Source of the DNA: Marinobacter halodurans
GTDB taxonomy: Bacteria > Pseudomonadota > Gammaproteobacteria > Pseudomonadales > Oleiphilaceae
NCBI RefSeq assembly: GCF_004327985.1
Contig: NZ_SJDL01000018.1
Location: 1 to 64,000, forward strand
DNA: 64,000 bases
Direction of reading: 5' to 3'
Shown here: piece by piece, positions 11,469 through 20,893 of the stretch
How positions within the stretch are numbered: position 1 is the stretch's first letter
Layout of the letters: every line of letters begins with the position of its first letter
The notes under the pieces: model-generated
The model's database searches: none
Told to the model about the DNA's origin: nothing
What the model saw: the letters and a program-made list of their open reading frames with translations, nothing else
Program-made: the position numbers and the translations under genes

Positions 11469-12803
11469 CTAGCTCCTGATGGCCCAGAACTGCATCTCGA
11501 TGCCGGGGAAGTCGCCCGCCACGTGGAAGGCAAAGCCACTGGCGTTGTCCAGCATCTGCCACGCCTGACTGCGGGCGTCGAGCTGGAAGTAGGTAAAGCC
11601 GGCGTGGTACGGCAACTGGCGCGGTGCCACCGGCAGCGGGACCAGCGGAACACCGGGCAACTGCAGGCTGATGAGGTCGCGGATCTTCTCCACCGAGCCC
11701 ACCTTGCACTGCTGGATGAACTGCTTGCGCAGGTCGTCGGTCGGCATGTCCGCGCGTACCGCCAGGATGAATTCCGCCTGGCCCATGAGCTGGCTGTCCT
11801 GGATCGGCGCCACGGTCAGGCCATACTGGCGCTGCTGCAGCTGGATCGCCATCGCCCGCGGCTCCAGCACCGTACTCAGGGACTGGCGCAGCACCTGCAT
11901 CAGCGGCGCGAACGAGGCCTCCGGCAGGTCATGGTCGTAGGGGGTGTATTCGCTGGGCAGGCGGCTTTCGTCGGTGAAGGTCACCAGCTCGCCACACAGC
12001 TCCAGCAGGGCTTCGTAGAGGCGCTCGGGATGCAGCTGACGCACCCGCGCCAGGTGCATGAAGCGCGGATGGGCCCGGTTGAGCATCTGCAGCAGCATGA
12101 AATCAGACACGTCGGCGACGCCTCCCTGGTTCGGCGAACCAACCCGTTCGGCGATGTTTTTCGCACGTTCACGCATCAGGCCGGCCATTTCGCCGACGAA
12201 GCGTTGCAGTTTGGGGGCTGCACGCACGCTCAGCATGGTGGGCATGAAGCTGGCATCCATCACCAGGCTCCCGTCCGGCCGCTTCTCCAGGATGCGGCCG
12301 ATGGCGAGCGCGGCGTAGGCGCTGCGGTCATCCCGCTCCAGCATCAGGCAGGGCTTCACTTTGGCCATGTCGATGGCGTGCTGGTCGCCGTCGATGGAAT
12401 GCAGGTCGCGGATGTCCTGGGTTTCCGCCAGGAAGCGCGCCGAGACGCCGGACTCCGGCCACTCGATTTCCGGCAGGCTGTCCGAGCCCAGCGGCAGGGC
12501 CAGGTACACCACCTGGTTGGCCACCGAGGAATCGGTGATCTCCAGGGGCTCGGGCATGGCGTCCTGCATCGGCAGGATGAAGCTGGTGCCGTCCGGGAAG
12601 ATACCGTTGGCCCGCACCAGACCGATGCGGCCGAAGCTCAGGTATTCGTCGTTGAGCTGCAGGTCGCCGAACCCGTAGAGGTAGTCGGACACGGCAAAGG
12701 CCCGTTCGTTGATCTGCTGCTCGAAGTAACGTTGTTGCTGCTGGAAGTGCTGCGGCTTGATGAACAGCCCATCACTCCAGACCACGCGATTATGTCCCGA
12801 CAT
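11469..12803 (-). CDS. tssK: Type VI baseplate protein TssK
   Basis: A 444-residue protein that begins with the strongly conserved TssK start (residues 5-30 include RVVWSDGLFIKPQHFQQQQR). TssK trimers link the TssEFG baseplate to the TssL-TssM membrane complex. The length fits the family. It lies between tssJ (2-bp gap) and tssL (3-bp gap), so translation is probably coupled. Confidence 0.97.
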   Translation of the reverse strand: MSGHNRVVWSDGLFIKPQHFQQQQRYFEQQINERAFAVSDYLYGFGDLQLNDEYLSFGRIGLVRANGIFPDGTSFILPMQDAMPEPLEITDSSVANQVVYLALPLGSDSLPEIEWPESGVSARFLAETQDIRDLHSIDGDQHAIDMAKVKPCLMLERDDRSAYAALAIGRILEKRPDGSLVMDASFMPTMLSVRAAPKLQRFVGEMAGLMRERAKNIAERVGSPNQGGVADVSDFMLLQMLNRAHPRFMHLARVRQLHPERLYEALLELCGELVTFTDESRLPSEYTPYDHDLPEASFAPLMQVLRQSLSTVLEPRAMAIQLQQRQYGLTVAPIQDSQLMGQAEFILAVRADMPTDDLRKQFIQQCKVGSVEKIRDLISLQLPGVPLVPLPVAPRQLPYHAGFTYFQLDARSQAWQMLDNASGFAFHVAGDFPGIEMQFWAIRS

Positions 12804-12805
12804 AC

Positions 12806-13336
12806 TTACTGATCCGCCTTCTGCATCATGACTTCGCGTTCACGCAGGTTCACCAGGATGTGGTACTGGCCGCCCTCGGGCTCCACCTTCACCACCTTTT
12901 TCCACTGCGACTCGTTGGGAAAGGCGTAGAACGCCACCACGCCGATGTACCGGGTGTCCGAGTCGATCTCGAACGGTTCGATGTACTTGAACTGGCCCGG
13001 CACCATCGAATAATCGCTGTGGTCGATGTAGTTGGCGCCCAGGGCTTCTTCGAGATCTTCGGTGATCTGGTCAAAATCCGCCGCCAACATCATCGAACTG
13101 TCTTCCATCTGGATGATTTGGAAGTTGATGGGCGCCGGCTGCATGGCGTCGTTCGGGTTCATGTCCGGTTCCGCCAGCATGGTGAGATCCACTTTCGACG
13201 GGCGTTCTTCCGGTTCACCCACCGGCGTATCCGGATCCCACATCACCTGGGCGGTCTTGGAGATTGCCTTGAACGGTCCGCTGCAGCCGGTCAGGCCGAT
13301 CACGGCCGTCAACAGGATGAGATGAGCGATTTTCAC
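12806..13336 (-). CDS. tssJ: Type VI outer-membrane lipoprotein TssJ
   Basis: A 176-residue lipoprotein with signal peptide MKIAHLILLTAVIGLTGCSG. The lipobox LTGC makes Cys18 the lipidated residue, and the residue after Cys is Ser, which favours outer-membrane sorting. The mature part has the TssJ beta-sandwich pattern (FQIIQMEDSSMMLAAD, YIGVVAFYAFP). TssJ binds the periplasmic end of TssM. The start is GTG at 13334-13336 and overlaps the fha stop by 4 bp, so the two genes are coupled. Confidence 0.93.
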   Translation of the reverse strand: MKIAHLILLTAVIGLTGCSGPFKAISKTAQVMWDPDTPVGEPEERPSKVDLTMLAEPDMNPNDAMQPAPINFQIIQMEDSSMMLAADFDQITEDLEEALGANYIDHSDYSMVPGQFKYIEPFEIDSDTRYIGVVAFYAFPNESQWKKVVKVEPEGGQYHILVNLREREVMMQKADQ

Positions 13337-14646
13337 AGGGTGGCCTCCCGCTGCAGTTTTCTCAGGTGGTGGTCGTAGGCCTGCTCGAACACTTCCGCGA
13401 ACAGGCGCTCGAAGCCGCGCTGACGACTGGAGCTCAGTTCCTGGTAATAGTGGGTGTACATTTCCCAGGCCCAGGCCGGCTCGCTCTCGCCGGGCTTCAG
13501 GGCACGGCGATAGCCGTGGAAGCGCTTCAGCAGATTGTCCGGCGAGAAGGCGTGGAGGATGGCGTCGAGCGCTTCGCTAATGGCCGCCTGGGTGGCCAAC
13601 TGGTGGTGACGCAGGCCGGTCAGGCTTTCGGTGACCGCGGCTGGGGCCGACAGGTGCACCGGGCTGCGCTCGCCGGCAAACAGGGTTTCCATCACCTGCG
13701 CGTAGTCCTGGCCCAGCCGCAGCGGGTTGTCCTCGATCGGCTGCAGCCGGGTGCGCAGCGCCTGGTGACGACTGTCTTCCCGCTGGTGCAGGTCCAGCAG
13801 TCCCTGGATGGTGGCCTTGATGGTGCGCCCAGCCTCCTCCAGGAAGCCCTGCATGGCGTCGCTGTTGTCGAAGCGGATGTCGCTGTCGAGCCCGCGCATC
13901 AGCGGCGCACCACTGATGTGCTGTCGGCTCTGCTCCGTGGCGTCGCCACGACTGATGTCAGTGCGGTCGTCTTCCATGCGCCGCTGTCCTCCGTTGATGA
14001 CGGGCAGGCGCAGGGCCCGTTCCCGTTCGTCCATGTATGGGTCGCTGGCTTCCGGGGGTGTTCCGTACCACTGCGGATCGTCGTCGAGCAGCTTGCGTTC
14101 CTGCTCGGCGGCCAGGTCCCGGTCCTGGTAGCTGAAGCCATCCATCGGATCCCGCTGCTCCCGCTCGGTGGGCGTCGGGTCCAGGTGATCCAGCGGGTTG
14201 GCCCGCTGCGGTTTTTCCGGCTCGAATTCCGCCAGCTCGCCTTCCGGCGCATTCACCAGCGAGGGATCGTCCGCGGCTTGGTCGAGGGGAATCGAGGTGG
14301 GCTCGTCACCTTCGATCAGGTCCACCAGCAGCAGGTAGTTGCCCACCCGCAGCCGGTCACCGTCCGTCAACCGGGCCCGGCGCCCACGCCCCACCGGCAT
14401 GCTGGCGCTGTTGACGTAGGTGCGCCCGGAACGGTCGATGACGCAGTAGTGGCCATCGATCCAGCGGATCTCGGTGTGGTTGGGCAACACACCGGTGCGG
14501 TGCGGCGACAGGCGCCAGGTGTCGCTGTCCGCCGAGCCGATGGAACCGCCGCGTTCGCCGAAGTCGCAGCCCAGGTCAGAGCTGACGCCGACGTCCGCGG
14601 GGTTGGAAATGCTCAGCCTGAGGCGTGTCTTGGTTGCTGTGTCCAT
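13333..14646 (-). CDS. tagH: FHA-domain type VI protein (TagH/VasC)
   Basis: A 437-residue protein. Residues about 25-115 form a forkhead-associated domain that binds phosphothreonine peptides; NHTEIRW and GDRLRVGNYLLLVDL are the recognisable strands. A charged, low-complexity middle follows. The last 180 residues match the C-terminal domain found only in type VI FHA proteins (PDNLLKRFHGYRRALKPGE). In Pseudomonas the homologue Fha1 is controlled by the PpkA kinase and PppA phosphatase, but neither gene is visible here. As in the V. cholerae vas cluster, regulation by phosphorylation may be absent. Confidence 0.9.
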   Translation of the reverse strand: MDTATKTRLRLSISNPADVGVSSDLGCDFGERGGSIGSADSDTWRLSPHRTGVLPNHTEIRWIDGHYCVIDRSGRTYVNSASMPVGRGRRARLTDGDRLRVGNYLLLVDLIEGDEPTSIPLDQAADDPSLVNAPEGELAEFEPEKPQRANPLDHLDPTPTEREQRDPMDGFSYQDRDLAAEQERKLLDDDPQWYGTPPEASDPYMDERERALRLPVINGGQRRMEDDRTDISRGDATEQSRQHISGAPLMRGLDSDIRFDNSDAMQGFLEEAGRTIKATIQGLLDLHQREDSRHQALRTRLQPIEDNPLRLGQDYAQVMETLFAGERSPVHLSAPAAVTESLTGLRHHQLATQAAISEALDAILHAFSPDNLLKRFHGYRRALKPGESEPAWAWEMYTHYYQELSSSRQRGFERLFAEVFEQAYDHHLRKLQREATL

Positions 14647-14649
14647 AAT

Positions 14650-15666
14650 TCACCGCCGGATCTGGAGACGGACGGCCTGCTGCGGCTCGCCCGGCGTTGG
14701 GTTAACGAAAGTGGTCCAACCCAGCCGGACATCCTTGCCCAGTTGCATGGGTTCGACGTCGTCGGACCGGATTTCCAGTTCAAGGTCGAAGGCCAACTGC
14801 TCGCGCATGCTGAACTCCACCAGTTTGACCAGGCTCTGGTGGTCCTGGCCGTTGGGCAGGAAGTCCATGAAGCGCTCGCGGCTCAAACTCTTGAGCCGCA
14901 GGATGAACTTGCCGCTGCGGTCGCGGATACTGTCGCCCACCAGGGTTTCCTGACCCAGGCAGCCATTGGCCCGGCCCAGTTGGGTCTGCTGGTCGGCGGG
15001 AATGGCCACCTTGCGCAGCACCCAGGGTTCGATCTCCACGTCCGGCAGGTCGAAACAGTGGGCCACGATACCGCTCACCACTTCCGGCGAGCGGCTGCGC
15101 CCGGCCATCAGGCCGGCGTAGGAGAGCATCTTCGACCAGTTGATCGGGGTATCGCCGCGCAGGTCGCTGTCGCCCAGGCCCACCAGCGAGAACACGTGCT
15201 CGGAGAAGGCGTCGCTGGCGCCCGGCCGGAAGCGCACGTAGTAGCGGTACTTGCGCCAGACCCGGTGGAACAGGGTCACCAGCCGGTGGTTGAAGAAATC
15301 CAGGAAGTAACGCCGCAGCCCCGACTGCTGGCCGTATTCCCAGGCCAGCTCTTCCAGGTAATACCCCGGCAGCGGCGACTGGGAACCGTGCAGACCCAGG
15401 AAGCTGACTTCCATCTGGTAGGGCGCGTACTCGTGCTCCGGCAGCCCGGCCGACAGCACGTCGCTGGCCGGGAATCCCAGGCCGGCGGCCGACGAGAAGC
15501 GAATCCGTTCGTGCTGCGGCGCGTCGTCGGTGGCCCGTTCCAGATCGTCGCCGTGCAGGCGGTGGATCAGGTCGACCAGTTGAAAAAAGTTATAGCGGCG
15601 AGCGTTCCCCAGGACGGGCTGCAGGCCGGCTACATCAGGGGCTGTTGCCCGGTCCGTAACGTCCAT
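14650..15666 (-). CDS. tssG: Type VI baseplate wedge protein TssG
   Basis: A 338-residue TssG/ImpH/VasB protein. Recognisable parts are ARRYNFFQLVDLIHRLHG near the N-terminus, and GSQSPLPGYYLEEL and LDFFNHRLVTLFHRVWRKYRY in the middle. TssG forms the wedge with TssF and TssE. The start overlaps the 3' end of tssF by 37 bp, which is longer than other overlaps here but normal for tssF-tssG pairs. Confidence 0.95.
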   Translation of the reverse strand: MDVTDRATAPDVAGLQPVLGNARRYNFFQLVDLIHRLHGDDLERATDDAPQHERIRFSSAAGLGFPASDVLSAGLPEHEYAPYQMEVSFLGLHGSQSPLPGYYLEELAWEYGQQSGLRRYFLDFFNHRLVTLFHRVWRKYRYYVRFRPGASDAFSEHVFSLVGLGDSDLRGDTPINWSKMLSYAGLMAGRSRSPEVVSGIVAHCFDLPDVEIEPWVLRKVAIPADQQTQLGRANGCLGQETLVGDSIRDRSGKFILRLKSLSRERFMDFLPNGQDHQSLVKLVEFSMREQLAFDLELEIRSDDVEPMQLGKDVRLGWTTFVNPTPGEPQQAVRLQIRR

Positions 15667-17408
15667 GTGTACCGCTCCCGGTTTTCGGAATTCACCACGT
15701 CCAGTAGGTGAAACGCGTTGATACTCGCGTAAAGTGCAAAGAAATGACTGAGTACTGTGCCGAACAGGTAGAGATCGCCTTCCGAGGCGAACGACTGCTG
15801 GTCCAGCGTCAGCGTCGACTGGATGCCCCGCACCGGCAGGCCGCGATACATGCGATCCACCGGCTTGGTGTCGATCTTCTGGATGCCTGCCAGCCGTTGC
15901 TGCGACACCCGCTCCGCCTGGCGGTCCACCAGGGCGCGGAAGTCATACACCCGCAGCACCGAGCGCAGGGCGTCCACGTCCAGCAGCGACAGGTAGTTCA
16001 GCGACAGGTTGGACACCAGGGTCCAGAGCAGGCTGCCATCCAGTGTCGGCCGCAGTGTCGCCGTCGGCCGGGTGATATTGCGGAAGGTGGCAAACGACGG
16101 CGTGCCCTGGGTCGCCTCGCAGATGTCCCCGATCGCCAACTGGTTCGGCAGTTGCCGGTTGGTGCAGGTGACGGTTACCGAGATGGCTTCGTGCTGGTTG
16201 AGACACAGCTGTTCGTCACCACGCACGAAGGAAATGTAGTGATCGAAGCCGTCGCCGCGCACACTCTCGCGCACCCGGACCCGGTAATAGAGGGCCGTCC
16301 GGTTGCGATCGCGCTCGATCTGGTGCTGGAAACTCTCGAACGCACTGTAAAGTCGCGGCTCACCCCGTTCCCGTCCAACCGGGTTTTCGAGCCAGCCTTC
16401 CACTTGGTCCACACTGAAAATCTCGTAGTGGGACACGAAGCGGCTGGACGGCTGCATACGGTACTCGGTCTGCCGGCCGCTGAGATCGATCGGCTCGGCC
16501 TCGTGGCTGAACAGATTGATCGCCGGCGTACAGTAGAGCTGGAAGTTCTCCGCCCGGACCTTCGCATCCGGCGGCAGCGTGCGATTGAAGCGAAAACGCA
16601 GCTTGAATTCGTCCGCCTGGACCGCCGGCAGGTACTTCTGCAAACCGATCAGGTCCATGAAATGGAACGACTCGGGGAAGCTCAGGTATTCCTGCAGGAT
16701 ACGGTAGCCCGGGTAGGCGTTCTTGGGGTACGGCAGCATCGCATCCTCAGCCGCAAACCCAACCTGGCGCAGACTGTCCTTGGGCAGTCGGATCACCTTG
16801 CCGTCCACTTCCATCTCGACGGCATCGAGGCAGTGGTTCATCCACAGGTAGAGCGTCTGTGCGGTAAAGGTGTCGCCGCCCAGGTAGAAACGCAGGCTGT
16901 CCATGCCCAGTTCCGACAGGGGCTGGTCGGTGTGCATCGCCAGGCTCAGTTCCACCGCCGACACTTCCCGTGACAGCTCGGCATGGGCATCCGCCAGCGT
17001 CATCGGGTACATGGCGATGTCCCGGCAGGTGCGGAACCGGCACTGGGTCTGGCCCCGACGATCGCCCACCATGCCGCTGCGCACTTCCGTGTGGCTGGGA
17101 ATGGTCTGTTTCCCGCTGATGGAGTGCAGCTGCGGATCGAAGCGCATGATGGTGGCACTGGGGACCGGACGCAGGTAATTCGGCCAGAGCATGTTCAGCA
17201 GCGAGTGCGTCAGCTCCGGGAACTCGTCCTCCACCTTTTCCCGCAGTTTCCCGGTCAGGAATGCGAAGCCTTCCAGCAGCCGCTCCACATCCGGATCGGT
17301 ACTCTGTTCCGACAGGAAGCGGGTCAACTGAGGATGGGCCTCGGCAAACTCGCGCCCCTGCAGGCGCAGGAAATTCAGTTCATCCCGATAGAATCTGTTT
17401 AACTTCAC
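15630..17408 (-). CDS. tssF: Type VI baseplate wedge protein TssF
   Basis: A 592-residue TssF/ImpG/VasA protein. It starts MKLNRFYRDELNFLRLQGRE and has the family motif DPDVERLLEGFAFL near residues 38-51. It builds the baseplate wedge with TssG and TssE. The start codon is GTG (17406-17408), 4 bp after the tssE stop. The length is normal for the family and no damage is seen. Confidence 0.96.
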   Translation of the reverse strand: MKLNRFYRDELNFLRLQGREFAEAHPQLTRFLSEQSTDPDVERLLEGFAFLTGKLREKVEDEFPELTHSLLNMLWPNYLRPVPSATIMRFDPQLHSISGKQTIPSHTEVRSGMVGDRRGQTQCRFRTCRDIAMYPMTLADAHAELSREVSAVELSLAMHTDQPLSELGMDSLRFYLGGDTFTAQTLYLWMNHCLDAVEMEVDGKVIRLPKDSLRQVGFAAEDAMLPYPKNAYPGYRILQEYLSFPESFHFMDLIGLQKYLPAVQADEFKLRFRFNRTLPPDAKVRAENFQLYCTPAINLFSHEAEPIDLSGRQTEYRMQPSSRFVSHYEIFSVDQVEGWLENPVGRERGEPRLYSAFESFQHQIERDRNRTALYYRVRVRESVRGDGFDHYISFVRGDEQLCLNQHEAISVTVTCTNRQLPNQLAIGDICEATQGTPSFATFRNITRPTATLRPTLDGSLLWTLVSNLSLNYLSLLDVDALRSVLRVYDFRALVDRQAERVSQQRLAGIQKIDTKPVDRMYRGLPVRGIQSTLTLDQQSFASEGDLYLFGTVLSHFFALYASINAFHLLDVVNSENRERYTWTLRTGQQPLM

Positions 17409-17412
17409 GACG

Positions 17413-17853
17413 TTACACCACGCGGTAATAGCGTTTGTCGTCCAACAGAAGATCGATCGTGGCTCGCTCTTCGACGTCTTCCACGCGCAGGTGGACGGTG
17501 ACCTGGAAGCGTAGTTGCAAAGGGTCCGAGTCGTCCGGCAAGGTCGTCACCTCGACGCGCTTTACGCGCGGCTCGTAGTGTTCGATACAGTGCCGGATCG
17601 CGCTGCGGATCCGGATGTTCAGGTCCTGGGTACCGAGGGTGGCATCGTTGAAGTCCACCAGCCCGAGGGCCGGTGCACTGGCGCTGTTACCCGGATGGGC
17701 ATTGAGCAGCCGAACCAGATGCCGTTTGATGGAGTCCACCACACCGGTGGATTCGCCCATTGCAGTCCCTGCGGGCTGGGCAGCCTGGTCGAGTCGTTCG
17801 AACAGGCTGCCCCGGGAGGCCTGAACACCATGGTCACCGGTGTCCCAGCTCAC
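17413..17853 (-). CDS. tssE: Type VI baseplate protein TssE (gp25-like)
   Basis: A 146-residue protein with the T4 gp25/GPW lysozyme-like fold signature: IKRHLVRLLNAHPGN, GLVDF, IRSAIRHCIEHYEPRV and the final LLLDDKRYYRVV. TssE starts sheath polymerisation from the baseplate. The start is GTG at 17851-17853. AAGGAG, which overlaps the tssC stop, lies 6 bp upstream, so the two genes are translationally linked. The first 35 residues are less conserved. Confidence 0.92.
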   Translation of the reverse strand: MSWDTGDHGVQASRGSLFERLDQAAQPAGTAMGESTGVVDSIKRHLVRLLNAHPGNSASAPALGLVDFNDATLGTQDLNIRIRSAIRHCIEHYEPRVKRVEVTTLPDDSDPLQLRFQVTVHLRVEDVEERATIDLLLDDKRYYRVV

Positions 17854-17856
17854 GAC

Positions 17857-19335
17857 TTACTCCTTGTCGAGGCGTCCCACCAGAGACAGCTCGAAGTTGG
17901 CACCCATGTACTTGAAGTGCGGACGGACCGCCAGGGAAACCTGGTACCAGCCCGGATCGCCTTCCACGTCGGACACGGTCACCTGGGCGGCGCGCAGCGG
18001 ACGGCGGCTGCGAACTTCCGCCGGCGGGTTTTCCTGGTCGGCCACGTACTGCTTGATCCAGGTGTTCAGCTCGCGCTCGAGATCCTGACGCTCCTTCCAG
18101 GAACCGATCTGCTCGCGCTGCAGCACCTTGATATAGTGGGCCAGGCGATTGATGATGAACATGTACGGCAGCTGGGTGCCCAGCTTGTAGTTGGTCTCGG
18201 CTTCCTTGCCTTCCTTGGTGTTGGGGAACACCTTCGGTTTCTGCACGGAGTTGGCCGAGAAGAAGGCCGCGTTGTCACTGCCCTTGCGCATGGTCAGGGC
18301 GATGAAGCCTTCGTCCGCCAGCTCGTATTCGCGACGGTCGGTGATCAGCACCTCGGTCGGGATCTTGGCTTCCAACTGACCGAAGGACTCGTACAGGTGC
18401 ACCGGCAGGTCTTCCACCGCACCGCCGCTCTGCGGACCGATGATGTTCGGGCACCAGCGGTACTTGGCGAAGCTGTCGGTCAGACGGGTCGCCAGCAGGT
18501 AGGCGGTGTTGCCCCACAGGTAATGCTCGTGGTCGCCGCTGACGTCTTCGGTGTAGTTGAAGCTGCGGATCGGGTTCTCTTCCGGGTCGTACGGCGTGCG
18601 CAGCAGGAAGCGCGGCGCGGTCAGGCCCAGGTAGCGGGCGTCTTCGGACTCGCGCAGGGAACGCCACTTGGCGTAGCGCGGACCTTCGAAGACGTCGGCC
18701 AGTTCCTTGATGGCCGGCAGTTCCTGGAAGCTGTCCACACCGAAGAAGGTCGGTGCCACGGACGACAGGAACGGCGCATGAGCCATCGCGCCGACGGAGG
18801 AAACGAACTGCAGCAGCTTCATGTCCGGCGAGGACGGGGTGAAGGCATAGTTGCCCACCACGGCGCCGACCGGCTCACCGCCAAACTGGCCGTAGCCGTT
18901 GGCGTAGATGTGCTTGTAGAAACCGGTCTGGGTGACGTCCGGCGCAAACTCGAAGTCTTCCAGCAGTTCCGCCTTGGTGGCGTGCAGGATATCGACCTTG
19001 ATGTTCTCGCGGAAATCGGTGCGATCGACCATGAGCTTCAGGCCGCGCCAGGAGGATTCCAGCTCCTGCAGCTCCGGTGCGTGCAAGACTTCGTCCATCT
19101 GCGCGCTGATCTTGCGGTCGAGCTCGACCACCATCTGGTCCACCAGGGCCTTATTGACCGGCTGACCTTTCTCGTCGCTTTTCAGCAGGTTGGCGATAAA
19201 CGTCGCGACGCCGCGGCGCGCCACATCGTATCCTTCGTCCGCCGGTTGCATCCGGCTGTTGGCCATGACCTGATCGAGGAGGGAACCCTCGGCGGCTTCG
19301 GTCGCGGCGGACTGCTGTACAGCTGTATCAGACAT
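17857..19335 (-). CDS. tssC: Type VI sheath large subunit TssC (VipB)
   Basis: A 492-residue TssC/VipB/EvpB protein. Segments such as ELESSWRGLKLMVDRTDF, SSPDMKLLQFVSSVGAMAHAPF and the C-terminal TVSDVEGDPGWYQVSLAVRPHFKYMG are diagnostic. With TssB it makes the contractile sheath that ClpV recycles. GAAGGGA lies 7 bp before the ATG. A 120-bp gap separates it from tssB, the longest gap inside the structural operon. Confidence 0.98.
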   Translation of the reverse strand: MSDTAVQQSAATEAAEGSLLDQVMANSRMQPADEGYDVARRGVATFIANLLKSDEKGQPVNKALVDQMVVELDRKISAQMDEVLHAPELQELESSWRGLKLMVDRTDFRENIKVDILHATKAELLEDFEFAPDVTQTGFYKHIYANGYGQFGGEPVGAVVGNYAFTPSSPDMKLLQFVSSVGAMAHAPFLSSVAPTFFGVDSFQELPAIKELADVFEGPRYAKWRSLRESEDARYLGLTAPRFLLRTPYDPEENPIRSFNYTEDVSGDHEHYLWGNTAYLLATRLTDSFAKYRWCPNIIGPQSGGAVEDLPVHLYESFGQLEAKIPTEVLITDRREYELADEGFIALTMRKGSDNAAFFSANSVQKPKVFPNTKEGKEAETNYKLGTQLPYMFIINRLAHYIKVLQREQIGSWKERQDLERELNTWIKQYVADQENPPAEVRSRRPLRAAQVTVSDVEGDPGWYQVSLAVRPHFKYMGANFELSLVGRLDKE

Positions 19336-19455
19336 ACCACATCCCTTCAGTACGTATTGGGTCTTCGGATAAAGGCGAGCCGGCCTACCCGCATCCTGCG
19401 GTCAGAGATTGGGGGCTTCAGTCCGGTCGCCGGTTCAGTGAGACGTCGGCTCGAA

Positions 19456-19962
19456 TCAGCCGGCTTCCGGCTCGCTTTCGCCCGTGGCCAGTTCCAGCTC
19501 AGCCAGCAGCTTCTCGCGCGCTTCGTTGTTGTCGAGCAGTTCCTGCAGCTTGGTGCGGAATGCCGGCACGTTGCCCAGCGGACCCTTGAGCGCCATCAGC
19601 GCTTCGCGCAGCTCGATCAGCTTGCGCAGCTCAGGCACCTGGCGGGCGATGCTGTCCGGGGAAAAGTCGGAAAGACTGCTGATTTCGAGGTTGACCGGCA
19701 GGTCATCGGCCTCGTCGTCGAGGCGGTTGGACACCGTCGTGGACAGCTTCAGACCGGCTTCTGTCATCACGGACTGGAAGTTGTTCTTGTCGACGGAAAT
19801 GCTCTGGCGTTCTTCGAGCGAGGTTTCTTCGGGGTGGCCCTTGAAGTCACCAACAACAAACATCTTCAACGGCAATTCCATTTCCGCCTGTTGGTCGCCA
19901 GTTGCAGGGATATACTTGATATTGATGCGCTCTTTTGGCGCAACGGAACCTTCCTTAGCCAT
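19456..19962 (-). CDS. tssB: Type VI sheath small subunit TssB (VipA)
   Basis: A 168-residue TssB/VipA protein (VAPKERINIKYIPATGD, ELPLKMFVVGDFKG, SVDKNNFQSVM). It pairs with TssC in the sheath. Its C-terminal acidic tail is usual. The ATG at 19960-19962 is preceded by AGGAG. It is the first gene of the type VI transcription unit, so the promoter should lie in the 230-bp gap upstream (19963-20192). Confidence 0.97.
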   Translation of the reverse strand: MAKEGSVAPKERINIKYIPATGDQQAEMELPLKMFVVGDFKGHPEETSLEERQSISVDKNNFQSVMTEAGLKLSTTVSNRLDDEADDLPVNLEISSLSDFSPDSIARQVPELRKLIELREALMALKGPLGNVPAFRTKLQELLDNNEAREKLLAELELATGESEPEAG

Positions 19963-20001
19963 GAGGACTCCTAACTCCGTTTAGCGTTCTACTCTCCATG
20001 T

Positions 20002-20019
20002 GCGTACCGTCAGGTACGC
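20002..20019. promoter_or_regulatory. Inverted repeat in the tssB leader
   Basis: The arms GCGTACC (20002-20008) and GGTACGC (20013-20019) are a perfect inverted repeat with a 4-nt spacer, about 40 bp upstream of the tssB start. The motif GTACG and its complement recur several times in 20001-20166. It may be a repressor operator or a hairpin in the leader RNA. The protein that would bind is not known. Confidence 0.4.
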
Positions 20020-20192
20020 TGTACGGTCGAAACTCTACACACCAACCCAGTCCCCCTCAAGCAAAAATTCGCCACTTTTTGGTTAACTTATGTACGCCGG
20101 GCAAGTTGTTGCCAGAGAGGGACATGAAAAAAACGTAATAATCAGTACGTTGGCGACATGTACGTAGTTGCCGCAGTCGCCAAAAGTGTGAC

Positions 20193-20687
20193 TTACTTCC
20201 GCTTCCTGGGGGTCCAGGCCCAGATCATCTCGATGGTGATGGGCTCCTTGCCTTCCGCATCCTGGATGGTGACCTGGATCGGTGCTTGGCCCTTGTCTTC
20301 CTCACGCATGCGCTGCTGCTGTTCCGGCGTGACGCTGGCCTCCACCCGCATATCGCCGCTGGCGCGTTTGGTGTAGTCGGCATGGACCGTCTTGATGACC
20401 GGCACCTTGTCGTCCGGCACGTTGAGACCGACCAGGAAACCGGTGGCGGATTCCGCCAGCAACAGGGAGGCCACGGCATGGACGCCACCGATGTGGTTCT
20501 GCACCCGGCGTTTGTTGGCCAGGCTGATCACACAGCGGTTCTCATCCAGGCTTTCGATACGGATGCCTACGGTGCCGGTAAACGGCACGGCCCTGCCAAA
20601 AAACAGCGACAGGGCGCGGGACCGGGCAAATTCCGGCAACTGGTTGATGCGATTGACGATGCCGTGCAATCGGTTGTTCGCTTTCAT
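20193..20687 (-). CDS. DUF4442 hotdog-fold protein
   Basis: A 164-residue protein of the DUF4442 group, which has the hotdog fold of acyl-CoA thioesterases. The conserved region HIGGVHAVASLLLAESATG is where PaaI-type thioesterases keep their active-site segment. The substrate is not known. The start at 20685-20687 is chosen because GGAGAT lies 7 bp upstream and the conserved fold begins there; a longer reading frame upstream has no family support. It is transcribed away from the acyl-CoA-binding protein gene 206 bp away, and both may act on acyl-CoA. Confidence 0.75.
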   Translation of the reverse strand: MKANNRLHGIVNRINQLPEFARSRALSLFFGRAVPFTGTVGIRIESLDENRCVISLANKRRVQNHIGGVHAVASLLLAESATGFLVGLNVPDDKVPVIKTVHADYTKRASGDMRVEASVTPEQQQRMREEDKGQAPIQVTIQDAEGKEPITIEMIWAWTPRKRK

Positions 20688-20893
20688 GGGATCGATCTCC
20701 AGTGTCTGATAACACCTCTTTGGGCGTTGGTTTGCGGGCCCTTCATAGAGCCTCTGTGGTGATGGTTTGAAAACCAGACGCGACATTAGCCGATCCGGCG
20801 CTGCGGGGAAACAAAACGGCCATAGGACGAGCCGTTTCGGGGCAGTTATACTCATGTTCCAAAGGTATGCCACTTGAAAAAGAAGGGACAAGC

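Noticed and set aside
13366-15711. A long plus-strand open frame over fha, tssG and the end of tssF
   Set aside because: Shadow of three well-matched type VI genes on the other strand; no recognisable domain.
20057-20116. Two sigma-54-like sites upstream of tssB (TGGCAACAACTTGC and TGGCGAATTTTTGC on the minus strand)
   Set aside because: In both, GG and GC are 9 bp apart, not the 10 bp needed for sigma-54. They remain suggestive because VasH is encoded, but I do not annotate them.
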